Assembly: GCF_010093595.1 (NCBI RefSeq)
Contig: NW_022985437.1
Coordinates: 831,380 to 895,379, forward strand
Source: Mytilinidion resinicola
Taxonomy: Eukaryota > Ascomycota > Dothideomycetes > Mytilinidiales > Mytilinidiaceae
Direction of reading: 5' to 3'
DNA length: 64,000 nucleotides
Positions 13,755 to 25,550 of the stretch are shown here, piece after piece. Each line of letters starts with the position of its first letter. Position 1 is the first letter of the stretch. The notes under the pieces are model-generated. The model was not told the DNA's origin. It saw only the letters and a program-made list of their open reading frames with translations, and ran no database searches. A program made the translations under genes and the position numbers.

Positions 13755-14880
13755 TGCGACCCGTATGATGAGGGACGGCAGTGTCGGAGATTTATAAATG
13801 TATGGCGATACTCGGGATTTGGCGGGCATCATGGTGGTCGGAGCAGGCGTTTGAAACTTTTGAAACAGCAGTATACCCTGTCGAGCCGTGTCGGCCTCAG
13901 ATGGCGTCGTGCCTGTCGCATGTGCTCTCTCTCTCTGCAACGCGCGCCCGTCCCGACTCACAGCAGCACAGCTCGCGAACGATGCGCCAGTTCAGTGCCG
14001 GTGCATCAGCCTCCAGCGGCTGCACGGCGACGTTTGGCTGTCAGACACTGCCGAGCAATTGCGTTACGCGCCCGCGACGGGAGGGCTAACTGGGGCTGCT
14101 TTGCTAGGCGCGAATCACGACGCCTTGCCCGCCCTCCTCCCACCGCACTGGGCTCGAGCGCGCTCTCGTGGCGGCGCTGATTGGGACGCGGGCGCAATGC
14201 CAGCTTGGTCGGGAGCGTTCCTGGCGGGCCATTGGGCGCGTCGGTGGCCCTGCTGCAATATGCTGCAGAATTCGCACTCTTGCGGGGCGTTGAAAGAGCA
14301 GCGCTTCCTGCTCCACGCCGGCCTGCCTGACCTCTCTTTCTCCCTCGAGTCCTTCGAGCTTGCCGCTTGCCTCTCTTTTCCCCTCTCTCTTTTGATGCTG
14401 TCCTGTTTTTTCCTTCTCTGTTACTTTTGTGTATACCTGTTTATAGCGCCGCGTGTGGGTCCTGACTCGGAAAAAGAGAGACATGCGTGACTAGACGTCG
14501 GCTCGTTTAGGATATTCGCTATGGCTGCTCGACCACCGCAATCCCCATGGCTGGCCATATCGGTTGCTGGGTGCTGTGCATCCGCTGAGCTGCGCGAGGA
14601 GAAGGAGGCTGCCTTGAGGGCGAATAGTGAGTGCCATTCTTCTTGCTTCTTGCTGAAAGAGCTTGGATATGCTGGATGCTATGCGGGGTCATGGCACGTT
14701 GGACGACATCTCCAAGTCTCACGAGGCTCTGGCGAAGACCAGCATTGGATGCGTCAGAAATCATGATGAACTAGAGGGCCGTGTTGTATGCAGAGTGGCG
14801 CATGGCACAGACGGTGGAAATGGTGGTGTCGGCATGCTACATCCAGGCCTCGACTGACGACTTTCTCAGGCCCCGTTGAG
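13755..14880. promoter_or_regulatory. intergenic region and probable 5' leader of the next gene
   Basis: The left part is the 3' flank of the DUF300 gene. CT-rich tracts at about 14330-14420 resemble a fungal core promoter. A probable leader intron runs from GTGAGT at 14627 to TTTCTCAG ending at 14869, with a CTGAC branch-like motif at about 14853. A small ORF starting at ATG 14521 meets a stop once this intron is removed, so it may act as an upstream ORF. Open frames on both strands here (for example 13888-14490) look like composition artefacts. Confidence 0.4.
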
Positions 14881-16483
14881 ATGCAGATATGTTACGACCA
14901 ACCGCGAGCAGTAGAGCTGCCTCGAGCCGAGCCGGAGCACCCTCGTCCCATGACCAGCCACTCCGTGTCCCGTCACGTCTCGCAATGGGTCATGAGCGGC
15001 CGCGATACCATGTCCAGGGCCTCGATACGGACGAGCTCCTCCACCGTCAAACGACCGTGGGTAGCTCACCCCAAGGGCCGTCCGAGCATCAGCGGCCCAA
15101 CAGACTTCCGCCGGGTCGAAGGACTCGACACGTTCCAAGAGGAGGAGGCAATGCCCGTACGTCGACGACGAAGCTTCAGACCGTTGGAGCTATCCATCTA
15201 CGTGGACAACGGCCGCCTCTCGCCGCTCCCTGACTTCGCCGAGGCCGAGTGGAGTAGTCTGCCAGCTGGGCTGGAATTCCCCGCACAGGCACGCGTCAGG
15301 TCATCATCAAAAACCGATTCGATATCGTCTAATACATCATACCGCATCCAACGCAAGCCCGTTGGCTCCAACAGGTCTAGCGTTAGCAGTTCCATTAGCA
15401 GACCGGCTTCCACTCACCTTCCCCAAACCGAGTCCTTCTGTCAATCTCCTAGCACATTCCAGCGCTCGGGCACGATCAGCAGCATCGCCTCTCCCCGCAC
15501 CCCTCTCTCAAGCCTCCCGTCCCCATCGCGTGCTCGCTCATGCACAGACTCTCCGCACACTCTCCCAAAACGCGGCAGCCTCCGTCGCGCCAAAACCGAC
15601 GTCGAGCGAGAGATCCGAGAGCTCAACACGATTGTAGAGGATCGCCGTGCCGACGCCCGTCTCGGTCCATCCGCAGCCTTCCCTAACATCCCTCCGCCAT
15701 CCCCCTCCCACCATGTCCCAGCAATCGCGCCCTCCCTCCGCATGCACGTCCGCTCAGAAACGCTCTCCGACATCGGTTCCGCCTTCTCCGTTCCCTTCGT
15801 CTCCAAACCCCTCCCCAGCTCCCCTCTCCCCAACGCGCGCTCCCGCTCGCAACCCTCCTCCCCAACCCCCTCCCTCTTCGCCACCCGCACCCAGAAACTC
15901 AAACTCATTCCCCCTCCCCCCCCCACCCCGTCCAGGACCGCTAAACTCCAACCCCATCACCCCGCCCACCCCCACCGTCCCAACGCCCACCACGCCCCTC
16001 GGCCGTCTAGGTGCTTGGCTCAAACGCTCTATCCCTTCGTCCCCAACTACACCCACCTCTGCCGCTGCGTACAAGATCTCGAAACCGATCCCGCAGCAGC
16101 ACTCCACCCCGACGCCTTTCTACCAGTGCACGCCGCAGCCGCAGCCACAAGAAACACACCACCAGCACAGCGGCACCGAGAGCGGCACGCAGTCGCTGCT
16201 CTCGCGCCCACACACGCGCCAAGCGAGCGCGGAAACCGGGACTGTCACGCTGCTGTCGTGCCCGTCGACGCCGGCGCTGAGCTCGCGCACGGCGAGCCCG
16301 ACGTTCGAGGACGAGGCGAAGAGCGAACGGTTCCGCTTTGGGCCGGGGAGCCCGGAGACGCCGAGCGGGCAGTTGCGGGGCGCGTTGGGGAAGGAGATGG
16401 GGGTGGATGTGAGGATGGTTGGGATTGATGGGGAGGAGGCCGGGTTTGTGAGCCCGGTTAGTCCGGTTGGTGTTGCGTTTTGA
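14881..16483 (+). CDS. Ser/Pro-rich fungal protein with CRIB-like motif, frameshifted in a poly-C run
   Basis: I do not recognise a named gene. The frame from ATG 14881 reads MQICYDQPRAVELPRAEPEH and then a conserved-looking block with HSVSRHVSQWVMSGRDTMSR. Near residue 65 comes RPSISGPTDFRRVEG, which resembles the Rho-GTPase-binding CRIB/PBD consensus (ISxPxxFxHxxHVG) but lacks its histidines. The rest is Ser/Pro/Arg-rich and probably disordered, with a basic coiled-looking stretch (DVEREIRELNTIVEDRRADA). The first frame runs on past a run of nine C (15916-15924) into Arg/Pro-rich nonsense. Dropping one base there moves to the other frame, which continues with TPLGRLGAWLKRSIPSSP and ends ...FVSPVSPVGVAF at 16483. 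So either one C is an assembly error or the allele is frameshifted. About 534 residues when read through. Signalling or polarity adaptor is only a guess. Confidence 0.6.
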
Positions 16484-19400
16484 GGGGGTTGGGCTTGACG
16501 GTACTTCAAGCGGAAAAGGAGGGGGTGACGGCGCGGTGGAATGATATGAGATTGGATGGGATGGGATGGGTACGCGATTTATGCCCGCACGCCAGAGAAG
16601 ACATTCTTGGGCTGGTGCAGGACGGGACGGTTAGGATCGACCCCCTTCGATCGAAAGATCGGACTAGGTCAGGAAAATGGAGGGAATGGGTGGGATTTGG
16701 TTTCTATTGGTACCCATGGGTCTGGCTTATACCCTCCGTTGAGTTATAATATCGGCGGATGCCTGGCTGCTCACGCGTTCTTTTTCTTTGTTTTTATTGC
16801 TTTTGCTCTTTTGGAAGCAGAGGAGGAGGGAAAGGAGACAGAGTGTATTGAAGATAGTGAGGAAAAGGCCGGTTGGTATAGGCTTTTTTTGGATGTAGCC
16901 CGTGTGTACTGTAGCTACTTAATAATTCGAGAGTGTCGTCCGCGTAGTCTCGCTTTTCAGCGGCTGTGGTTGCGCCAGTGAGGGCTTTTGAGATCTGAGG
17001 AGCACGTCGTGATGGGCAGGGCAACACGACGGGTAGTAATCCACCACCTATCCTTCTCTTCTCACGCCCACCATCAACAATCCCAGGCCATTCGCCCTGT
17101 CTCAAATCCACTCCTAAACCCCCCCACCCCCCTCATCCCTCTAAACGACTCGCTCACAAATCTAGCCCGTCTACCTATCCTATCAACCTACCTTTCTCAG
17201 TCATCAGCAGGCCCGACCCGCTCACACCCTTTCACCCTCTCACCCTCACCCAACCCAACCTCCCTCGCACCGTTATCTTCGCGCAACCCGCATCGAGAGC
17301 CAGACCCGCCAAATCCAATAGCGTGACGTGACTAACCCGTCGCCGAGCCGCTCCAGTCCAGCCAGTCAAATGACATGCATCGAACGTGCCAGCACCTGCA
17401 GCGATCGCCCGGATTATCGACGCTCCGACCTCGTGGCTGGCCGCATTTGGCGCTTGCGCCAGCCAGAACGTCAAGCCCAGATGCGGTGCCGCGTTATGGC
17501 GACTCGGGGGGAGGTGCGGGGGATGCGAGTGCCCAGGTGGGAGGCTAAGGGGTTCAAGCCTCCGATTGGATGGGGATGTGGCCAGTGAAGAGACGGAGCC
17601 GGGGTGGTGGGCTGGTGGTGNNNNNNNNNNTGGATGTGGCGGAGGGGTTTTTACGGGCTAAGTTTTGAGGGTTTATTGATTCTGAGGGATGTGCGGGAGA
17701 GTAGGAAGGAGAAGTGATTCGCTGGACGGGCCGGTGATGGGCGAATAGAGGTGTTTTTGGGGTGGGGTTGGAGGAGCTTGGGGAGTAATGCAATCGTGTA
17801 GAGGAGGCTTAACTAGTATTGGCGACATTTGCTTAGAGGAAAGTATCGGGATTTGGAATGGTTCTAGGTATCTAATTGGAGCCATAAACTACTTTGCATA
17901 TACGTCAGAGGTTAGGTGAGAATTGAAAAACTCAAGTGGAGAAGACTTTGCCCGATACTAAAGCAGGCGAGTACATGTTGAAGTATCGCAATGATCAAGA
18001 TTGATAACAGATTCCAGCCATTTAATGAAAGTAATGACATCCAATGATGATGTTGTGTATGGTACCTCATTCTTATTGTGTCAACTTGCTTGCAGCTGCT
18101 TCGACTTCTTCGGTAGAGTTTTATCAATTTAACCAACCTGTTACATCCCTAGGCCATTCGACAATACGTTTACCATTCTAGGATTTCAAGTGAGGACTAC
18201 TTCTGGTTGCAGGATATCAAGCTGATATTAGAAATGCAAGGGTAAGGTAAATTCCAGTTAGAAGCAGTTCCCTTTGTCAACCGTGAAACGCTAGGACTCC
18301 GGAAGCGAAATCGAAGAGAATGATTCAACGAAATAGGATGAAACACACTGAAAGATTAAGATTGTTCAATTGACTAAAATTTGAGGACTTATCGTTGCCA
18401 GCTTACCTCTGTTGATGACTTTATCTGACACATATCGTCCGGATACTTGGACGGCGATGAAACTAAAAGCGGCAGGTTTCGAATGATAGAATGGAATGAC
18501 TGTGGTATTAGAGAGGATCACTTACTATGTGTCTTCTCTCAGCCAGGATTTGAAGCTAGGCAGCCTCAACACGTGTCTTACCATACTACTCCTCATTCAT
18601 GCCACTTTGCAAGCAGCCTCAACCGTCAGCGGTCACAGCACACATTCCTCTCTAGCATCGGGAGCCGGCAATTGCGTAAGCTTGACAGCCCCTGAGTCGG
18701 GAGACCTGCACCCACGATACACGGCCTTGCCGTAGGGAACCACTGCATCCAACGCTTCGGGACTTCTACCCAGGAGAAATCGCCAGGAGCTCATGCAGGC
18801 CGTTGTTCCCACCGTTTCATACGGATTTAATCTCACATTCCAGACGACACCACAGCGGATTGTCCGCTGATAACCTGGTTACTGGGCTTCGACCCTTGCG
18901 TGTATCGAGAAATCGGCCAGGGCTCGTGTCACGATATGCAGCCAGGACCCAAGAGCCAGGTTGCAAGGGCGGTTGCACACAGCCAGAGCGGGTACGTCCG
19001 AGCCCTTCAGGCGGCGAAATGATGGCACTTGAGACGTCTTCTGACAACAAAGAGAGCGGGAGTGTCTAGCATTGGAATGAGTGATGGTGGGTTGTCTTGC
19101 GCGAGAGTGGTCCGATATCTACGCAATCGACGGAGGAGCGATATCGGCGATGCATTCGGAAGAGGGTGCAGGTGCAGCAAGATTTCCCAAAAGCCAGGAA
19201 TCCTCTGTTTGATGCTTTTCGTGACGTTGGGCTCGACGAGAATGACGGGCTACGGTGCCCGGGTCGACACAAAGACGGCGCTGTGGTCCCGGACTGCGTA
19301 CGGATGGGCTCCGGTGAACGAGAATGCCAATGCGCAGAATCTGTTCCCGCACGGCACCCCGCCTCCCCAGAAGAAGTGCCTGACAGGACGTCGCATGTCA

Positions 19401-21734
19401 AGTTGGAGCACGCCGGGCGGGTGCTGGCGATTGGGTGGTCGCCAACGTTACAGTACGAGGACGCGGTGGTGGCAGCGTGTGCGACGGAGAGAATGTGCCA
19501 GTATGACACCCAGTCGCAAGGGGAAGGCTCTGGGCTCCAAGCTCCGTTGTTGCACAAGCTGAAGCACTTGTGCTGGCACGACGAGAGATTCGCCCGCAGA
19601 GGGCGCTGTGCTCGCAGTGGCCATGCACGCGTCAATAGACTGATCGGTCGTTGCGTGATTATCGAGGGCAGAGGGTGCATATGCAATCCCACGGTACGTA
19701 CAGCTCCCAGCCAACGGATAGCCACAGGTGATGATACCGGCCCATGCACGCCTTGCCCCTGATGCGGTGACGACGATCCCAGATCCATGGTGTTGAATCC
19801 TGGAGTGGGTCCCGCGAGGCTAGTGACCCCCCGTCCGACGCCACAGGTGCTTCTGCTGCCGGAGTCGACGATAGCCGACGGCGCGGGGCTAGTAACAGTG
19901 TGAGGCGTGGAAATGAAGGCGCTGCTGGCCGGTCTGAGTGGCTCATGAGGGCCTGATCGCGCGCTGGGCATTGGGACTGGTCGAGGACAGAGGGACCGCT
20001 TAGGGCGATCACAACAGCTGAAAACCGCACTTGGTAAGGGGATCCTGAAGTGGACGTGCAGGAAGGGAATAATCAAGCTCAATGAATGGTGATGCACTGT
20101 CGCGGGAGGCGATCCAGCAGCCGGCGCAGGAGCATAGCTCCATCCATCGTCAAGGCCCGTCACGCAACTGCGGACCTGGAGTTGGCCTCGTGCTCCACTT
20201 CTTTGGACGCTTGCCGGCGTGCACAAACGTGGTGGTGAGAGCGCGTCGCGGAGCCGAGGGACGGCGAGGAGAGAGGGCCAGGTGAGGTTGGAGGCGGCAA
20301 ACCAGAGGGCGACGGCGGCTCTTATGATTTGCGGCGTGCAGCATCGCCGTGCCACTGGCCGCCCAGGTGTGTTGGTGGAGCGCGCGGGGGTTTGCGCGGG
20401 TGGCATGAGGCGAAGAGGCGTGAGGCGGATGTGCCTGCATAAGGGCAGTCTAATCGGGTGTGTGTTGGCGGGCGCTACGACGGAAGAAGAACGTTCCACT
20501 GGCGAATCCGTATTGCAAAGGAAGACGATCCGGGCCCATGACTCCAGTTGCAGAGGGTGCTGCTGTGTCCAGGCGCGAGAGAGGAGGCTCGTCCGAAGAA
20601 GCGTCAGCGAAGCAGCAGAAGCCGCAGAAGCCGCAGAAGCAGCCCAAGAAGCCGCCATGCCCAGGTCCATCACTCACGCTGCCCGATTAGCGGCCCCGGC
20701 GCGCAGGCTGCATGAAGAGGCACTGTACGTCCCTGGGCGGTCCCTGGCCTGCGATCGTAGCGTGGCGATGCTGCAGCCCAAAACGCCCAGCGCATACAAT
20801 ACAATAGTCATCGTCTCCGGCAGGCGATCGACACAGCCGCACCGGCCTCGTCGCCCGCCGTCATTACGGAAGGACCCGGCGTGCGACGGCGGCATCAGCT
20901 GCTAAGAATAACGACGGCCATCGCAGTGCTGATGCGCAAGGGACGGCGGGGTGAAGAGGCGGCGGGCGTCCGACGCGTCTGCAGCGGCGATGCAGGCGGC
21001 GATGACGGGCAGCTCCCCCGACCGCTGGAGCCAAACGGTGACGGCTAGCCGGGATGCCGTGGAGAGCACGTCGTCCAGGCTGGCAGAGTCGGGAGGCAGC
21101 CGGGAGGGCGGCGGAGAGCAGAGCGGAACAGCAAACCTGCGCGGCGGGGCGCCCCCAAAGCCCTCGGCCCGCCCCAGCACGTTGTATCCCGCGCCGTGGT
21201 TGGTTCGCCGCCGCAGCGTGCTCAGCGTGGCCAGGGCGGCGACTCGTGATGCCGTGCGCGTGTGGTGGTGGGCGTGCAGCAGCCGTGGAGGTGAGCACTA
21301 CGCTGCTTCGTCGGCTGGTGCGCGGCCACGGTGGTACTCTGCAGTCTGGTGTCTGGCGTCGTCCGTCGTCTCCAGATCGCGCAGGACTCGAATTAAGGTT
21401 GCATGCAAGCCACGCCCAGAATAGCTGCCATCAACGCTAGGGCCCGCGCGGCCGCCGCTCACCACATCGCTTCCACCGCCGCCGGGCCCATCCACTTGCA
21501 GCCGCACTCGCAACCTCAGCGGGCCTCCCCTTCGGTCAGTGCCATGCTGCCCGAAGCAGCGAAGGCTCCCCAAGCCCCAGACCACCCCAAGATGCTTAGC
21601 AGACGTGCACTGGCTCCTAGACTGGCCAGTCAGCACGGGGGACGCCCTCTCCAGCAGCTGAATGGCGCAGCGTCACCTCTGGCACGGCCTTGGAGCACGC
21701 CCGCGCAGCAAGCAGTGCTCGCTGATGCTTCCGC
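16484..21734. other. long gene-poor region
   Basis: About 5 kb with no gene I can support. It contains C-rich pyrimidine tracts (about 17100-17290), an assembly gap at 17621-17630, an AT-richer stretch at about 17870-18480, and from about 19000 a GC-rich zone where chance ORFs are long on both strands. The longest is a 535-codon minus-strand frame (20673-19066). It is dominated by Ala/Ser/Pro/Arg low-complexity sequence, includes a (GCN) alanine repeat at about 20610-20660, and lacks recognisable domains. Much of the region may be the far-upstream regulatory domain of the medA-like gene. Confidence 0.4.
17621..17630. other. assembly gap (10 N)
   Basis: Ten N bases, probably a nominal scaffold or consensus gap. 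It lies in non-coding, G-rich sequence and does not interrupt a recognised gene. Confidence 0.99.
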
Positions 21735-23314
21735 TGGGGCTCTATATCACGTCCCCGCCGGCGCCCTCGTTTGGCTGCCTTTTCTGCTCGCACGCTGTCT
21801 CTCGGCCCGCCAACTCTCGCTTTCTCGACAACTCTCGCTGCCCTTTGCGTCCCTCGTTTGCAACCTCGCCCTCTGCCTCCGCCGCGCCCTTGGATTGTGA
21901 CTCAGCGCTGTGGCCGGCCGCTGTGCATTCTTGCTGAAGCCTGATCAACCGCCAGCCCGCCAGCCCGCCAGCCTCGTGTTCCGGTGCTCTGTTGCTGTCT
22001 GGGAGCCTCCCGGCTGCCAGGCACCGCTCCCCGCCGCAGACGCCTCTCCCACAAACTGGCAGAGCGAGTTGTCCGCTTCCCCGGTCGCGTCCATTGGGGA
22101 CTCTGCGGCCCGTGAGCGCTGACGCTGCGCCCTACACTGACCAGCGTCGAGCTCAACCCTCAGCACCACCACAGCCTCTTGCACGCTGCAGGCCCTCCGT
22201 CTCAGGCCTCCGTCTGCCGTCTGCCACTGCCCAGTACACCAAAATACCAGGCCGACGGTACCAGCAGCTTCCAGGCCTCTGAGCGCCCTCAAAGTGAGTC
22301 CGTCTGCACTTCCTTGCTTGTATGCCGATCGTCGTCATCTAGTTCCGCCAATCTCACGCTCTGCCACAGTTCCGGGAACGCTACCGCTGTAATAACACTT
22401 CTCTCCGCACCGGTCTAGTGCTCGCTACAAAGGTATCGCCCCGCAAGATTGCCGCCCAGCCTCACCACCACGCCCTGCCCCCGGCGCTCATGTTTCTGAA
22501 CTCTTTGTCTCCCAGGTGAGCACGTCCAGGCGTGTCTGCAGCCATGCGCCGTAGACCGCTTTGCATCTATCATTCTCATTCCAGACAGGTTGCTGCTCTG
22601 AATCAGTCTTGCTCTACTGGCGAAGTCCCTCCGCTTCCCGAAACCGCGCATTTCCTGGCGACGGGAGCATCCTGTGCGCGAGACAGCCGACTCGCTTCAA
22701 AGGAACCTGAGCTCTCAAAGGCCCCTGCAATCTCTCCCGAATGATTCTTTACTGTGAGAACTGCTCTCGTCTGTCTGTCGACGGGGTCTCATCGTCACCT
22801 ACAAGTGTCACGAGTCCCACTGTGTTCTCCGACCATCTCGAAGTCAGACAGTCATCGTATGCTTGGAGCAGTAGAGTTTGCTCAGCCGTGTGTCTTTGCT
22901 CCTACTGCGAGAGACAGTTTCCCACATTTGTGGATCCTTTTCAAGTTCACTTCGCTCCGCGAGACGTTTCGTCCAGGCGGTGCAGTCTGAGCATCACTGC
23001 CTCACAACAACCTCAAACCTTCGAAATACCGTCAAGCTGGCCTGCATCGCCAGTGCTCGCTTTCAGGTACGTGTTATTCCCCTCCTACCAGAGGCGACGC
23101 CGCACTCAGCCCCATGCGCTCTGCTGCTGCCTGCGTTGCCGCCGCCACCAGATTGCCTGCTAACTCCGTGTCGGAAGCGCAGCCTGATAGGAGTGTGAAG
23201 GCGCCCTTCATTGTAGGCGAAGACTGTGACTCGACCGAGTCGTTGCTATTGCAGTGCGGTCAAGACTACGAGAGTGGTCCTCTGACTTTATCTGGGCTGT
23301 CTGCCACACTGTCC
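21735..23314 (+). promoter_or_regulatory. putative core promoter and long leader of the medA-like gene
   Basis: A TATA-like CTCTATATCAC at about 21739 is followed by CT-rich sequence (about 21785-21890), the usual fungal transcription-start signature. This implies a leader of roughly 1.4 kb before ATG 23315. The leader holds several ATGs (for example 22532 and 22741) and donor-like sites (GTGAGT near 22292, GTGAGC near 22516, GTACGT near 23067), so it may be spliced and may carry upstream ORFs. ATG 23114 is in frame with the main start and would add 67 residues of low coding quality. Confidence 0.4.
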
Positions 23315-25550
23315 ATGTCTAGTTACGAAAAGTCGCAGGAACCCTATCTCTACGGTACGTATGTATGGTGCAGATGACGACTGTGCGAGGCAGAAGACCC
23401 CGTCCGGTCGGATGGCCTCGGGTCAGGCACACGTGAGACTTCGTTTGACTGACACCCTCTTTTAGACGCCGCAGCCACACGACCAAACCAGGACCCAAGC
23501 TATGCTAGCTTTGCACAGCCTTTCGCCTCGCAATACACCGACACGCAGGCGAGGGCATCCCATGAGCCCTCGAGCGTAGAGATGCCCTACATTCCCATTT
23601 CGGGCTACGAGTCACGCGGCTCAAGCAGCTATGTAGCTGCCTTTCCATTTATTGATGCGTCATCTCGTTCACTGCAACTCCCCGGACCCCCGCCGGAAAT
23701 AACGTCCTATCATCCTGCCAAAGGCGTTGCCGGAGACAAATTTACCATCAATCTGAGAAGCAGATGGGAGCTCACCAACCAGAACAACATCTACTTCTAC
23801 ACCATCATGTTTGGCACCAAACGGTGCGAGACTAGCCAGATGAAGGTCACGCAGTCAGAGAACTACTACTTCTACTCGACGACCACAGATATTCCATCGC
23901 CTCCATTATCAACGAATTCCCTTCTCGACAACCAGGTACGACTGCAGATGAAGATCGAAGATGCTTATGGCCGCGAGTTCGACGTCGTCGAAGTCGGTGA
24001 TTTCACTTACGTGGACCTGGCTTCGTACGCTTCGTACAATCCCGCGCAAGACGTTCCGCGAAAGCGCAAGTACTCAGGCGAGTCGGAAGACCCTTCTGAC
24101 TACATGAGACCAGGGCCGAAGCGCATCTCGTCACAACGCCTCTATTCAAAGCCCAGGGAGGGCTCTGGGAGCTACGCCACCGGACACGGCTCGCCGTCAC
24201 CAGTTACGCCGTATCTCCAGCCCTCGCTCCCGAGCGGGCTGTACTCTAGTGGCTACGAGAGAGTGCAACCGCAGCAGCCTCAATCTTACATCCATCCAGG
24301 AGGAATGAATTACCCGCAGACCATCAAGGCGCAGTCGCCAAATATGCCAGCGTACAGCCCCTACTCTACTGTCAGTCAGCCGCGTCGTAGTCCGGCATCT
24401 ATCGCGGCAACTCCAACCAGAACACCAGCAATGCCATCTCCTGCCAGCCTCGCGAATCCACAACTGATTCGGACGTCTACCATTCAGGCTCCCAGCAATA
24501 GAGGCACTCCGGGGCCTCCGCATGCTCAAGCCTTCAACCCTTACTTGATGTACCCGAACTCGAAAGCTATCCTAAAAATCGACGGGGACCTGGAGAAAAT
24601 GGGTGACCTTGAGAAATGGAGCCTAGACGAGCGAGACGCCAAACGACGACTGGTTCAGTTTCGAAGAAGCCAGTCAGGGAGCACGATAACGACAACCTTC
24701 GATCCGGTATCACCAGAACAGCGCTCGCCCAACAGCATCTGCGTTAGCTGCATTTGGTGGGAGGAGAAGAATGAGTGCTACATCACTAGCGTGGACACCA
24801 TCTTCCTTCTCGAATCGCTGGTGGGCGTCAGGTTCACGGTGGAGGAGAAGAATCGCATTCGACGCAACTTGGAAGGGTTCCGGCCGGCGACAGTGTCCAA
24901 GACCAAGGTGGATAGTGAGGAGTTCTTCAAAGTCATTATGGGCTTCCCCAACCCCAAACCGCGTAACATTGAGAAGGACGTCAAGGTTTTCCCGTGGAAG
25001 ATCCTCGCGCATGCGCTCAAGAAGATTATCAGCAAATATGTAAGTGCACTCGACTGCTGGGTTGCATGCAACTAACACGTCACAGTCAGCTAGCTACTCG
25101 TCGACAGCGGGGGCGCTCGAGTCCAACGACCCCCATCGCAACACGTCTCCACGCTCAGTCGCCAGCTCGTCGGGCTCGCTGGCGTACGCGACGGCGGGCC
25201 TGCCACTGGCGAAGCTCCAGTCTCCCAAGAGCAAAGCGTCAGCAGGCCTGGGCATGTCAGGTGGCCTGCCGACGGAGCTACCAGTGTCGGTTCCCCAGTT
25301 GGCGCCGAGCCTCCAAGGCCTGAGCCCATGGCCGGCAAGTGCACATCTACCGGTAGCGCATGCAGCGTCAAACTTCCCATACTCGACGGGCCGCAGCGCG
25401 TGGGAGTACGGCGGGTATCTGGACAGCCCTGCTTCGGCACCGCTGCCGTCGACACAGTCGCTGCAACGACCAGGCTCTGCATCCGACGCGACCCATGCAC
25501 CGGGCAGCGAGGCCTATCAGCGGTATGGTCAGCGGACTTCGCACGCATGA
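23315..25550 (+). CDS. medA: Medusa/Ren1/Acr1-family developmental (conidiation) regulator
   Basis: Three exons (23315-23354, 23466-25039, 25086-25550) join in frame to about 692 residues. After an N-terminal MSSYEKSQEPYLYD segment comes the conserved PPPEITSYHPAKGVAGDKF with an immunoglobulin/IPT-like block (YFYTIMFGTKRCETSQ), then a long Pro/Ser/Gln-rich linker. The second conserved domain has LEKMGDLEKWSLDERDAKRR, CVSCIWWEEKNECYITSVD and GFPNPKPRNIEKDVKVFPWK. This two-part arrangement is that of Aspergillus MedA, Fusarium Ren1 and Magnaporthe Acr1, nuclear proteins required for normal conidiophore development. The tail after the last intron is Ser/Pro/Ala-rich and ends RYGQRTSHA. Start 23315 is preferred over the in-frame ATG at 23114. 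The very long upstream region fits a heavily regulated developmental gene. Confidence 0.85.

Noticed and set aside
13888..14490. 200-codon plus-strand frame after the DUF300 gene and a 126-codon frame opposite it
   Set aside because: GC- and CT-rich composition opens frames on both strands. The sequence looks like a promoter and leader, with no domain.
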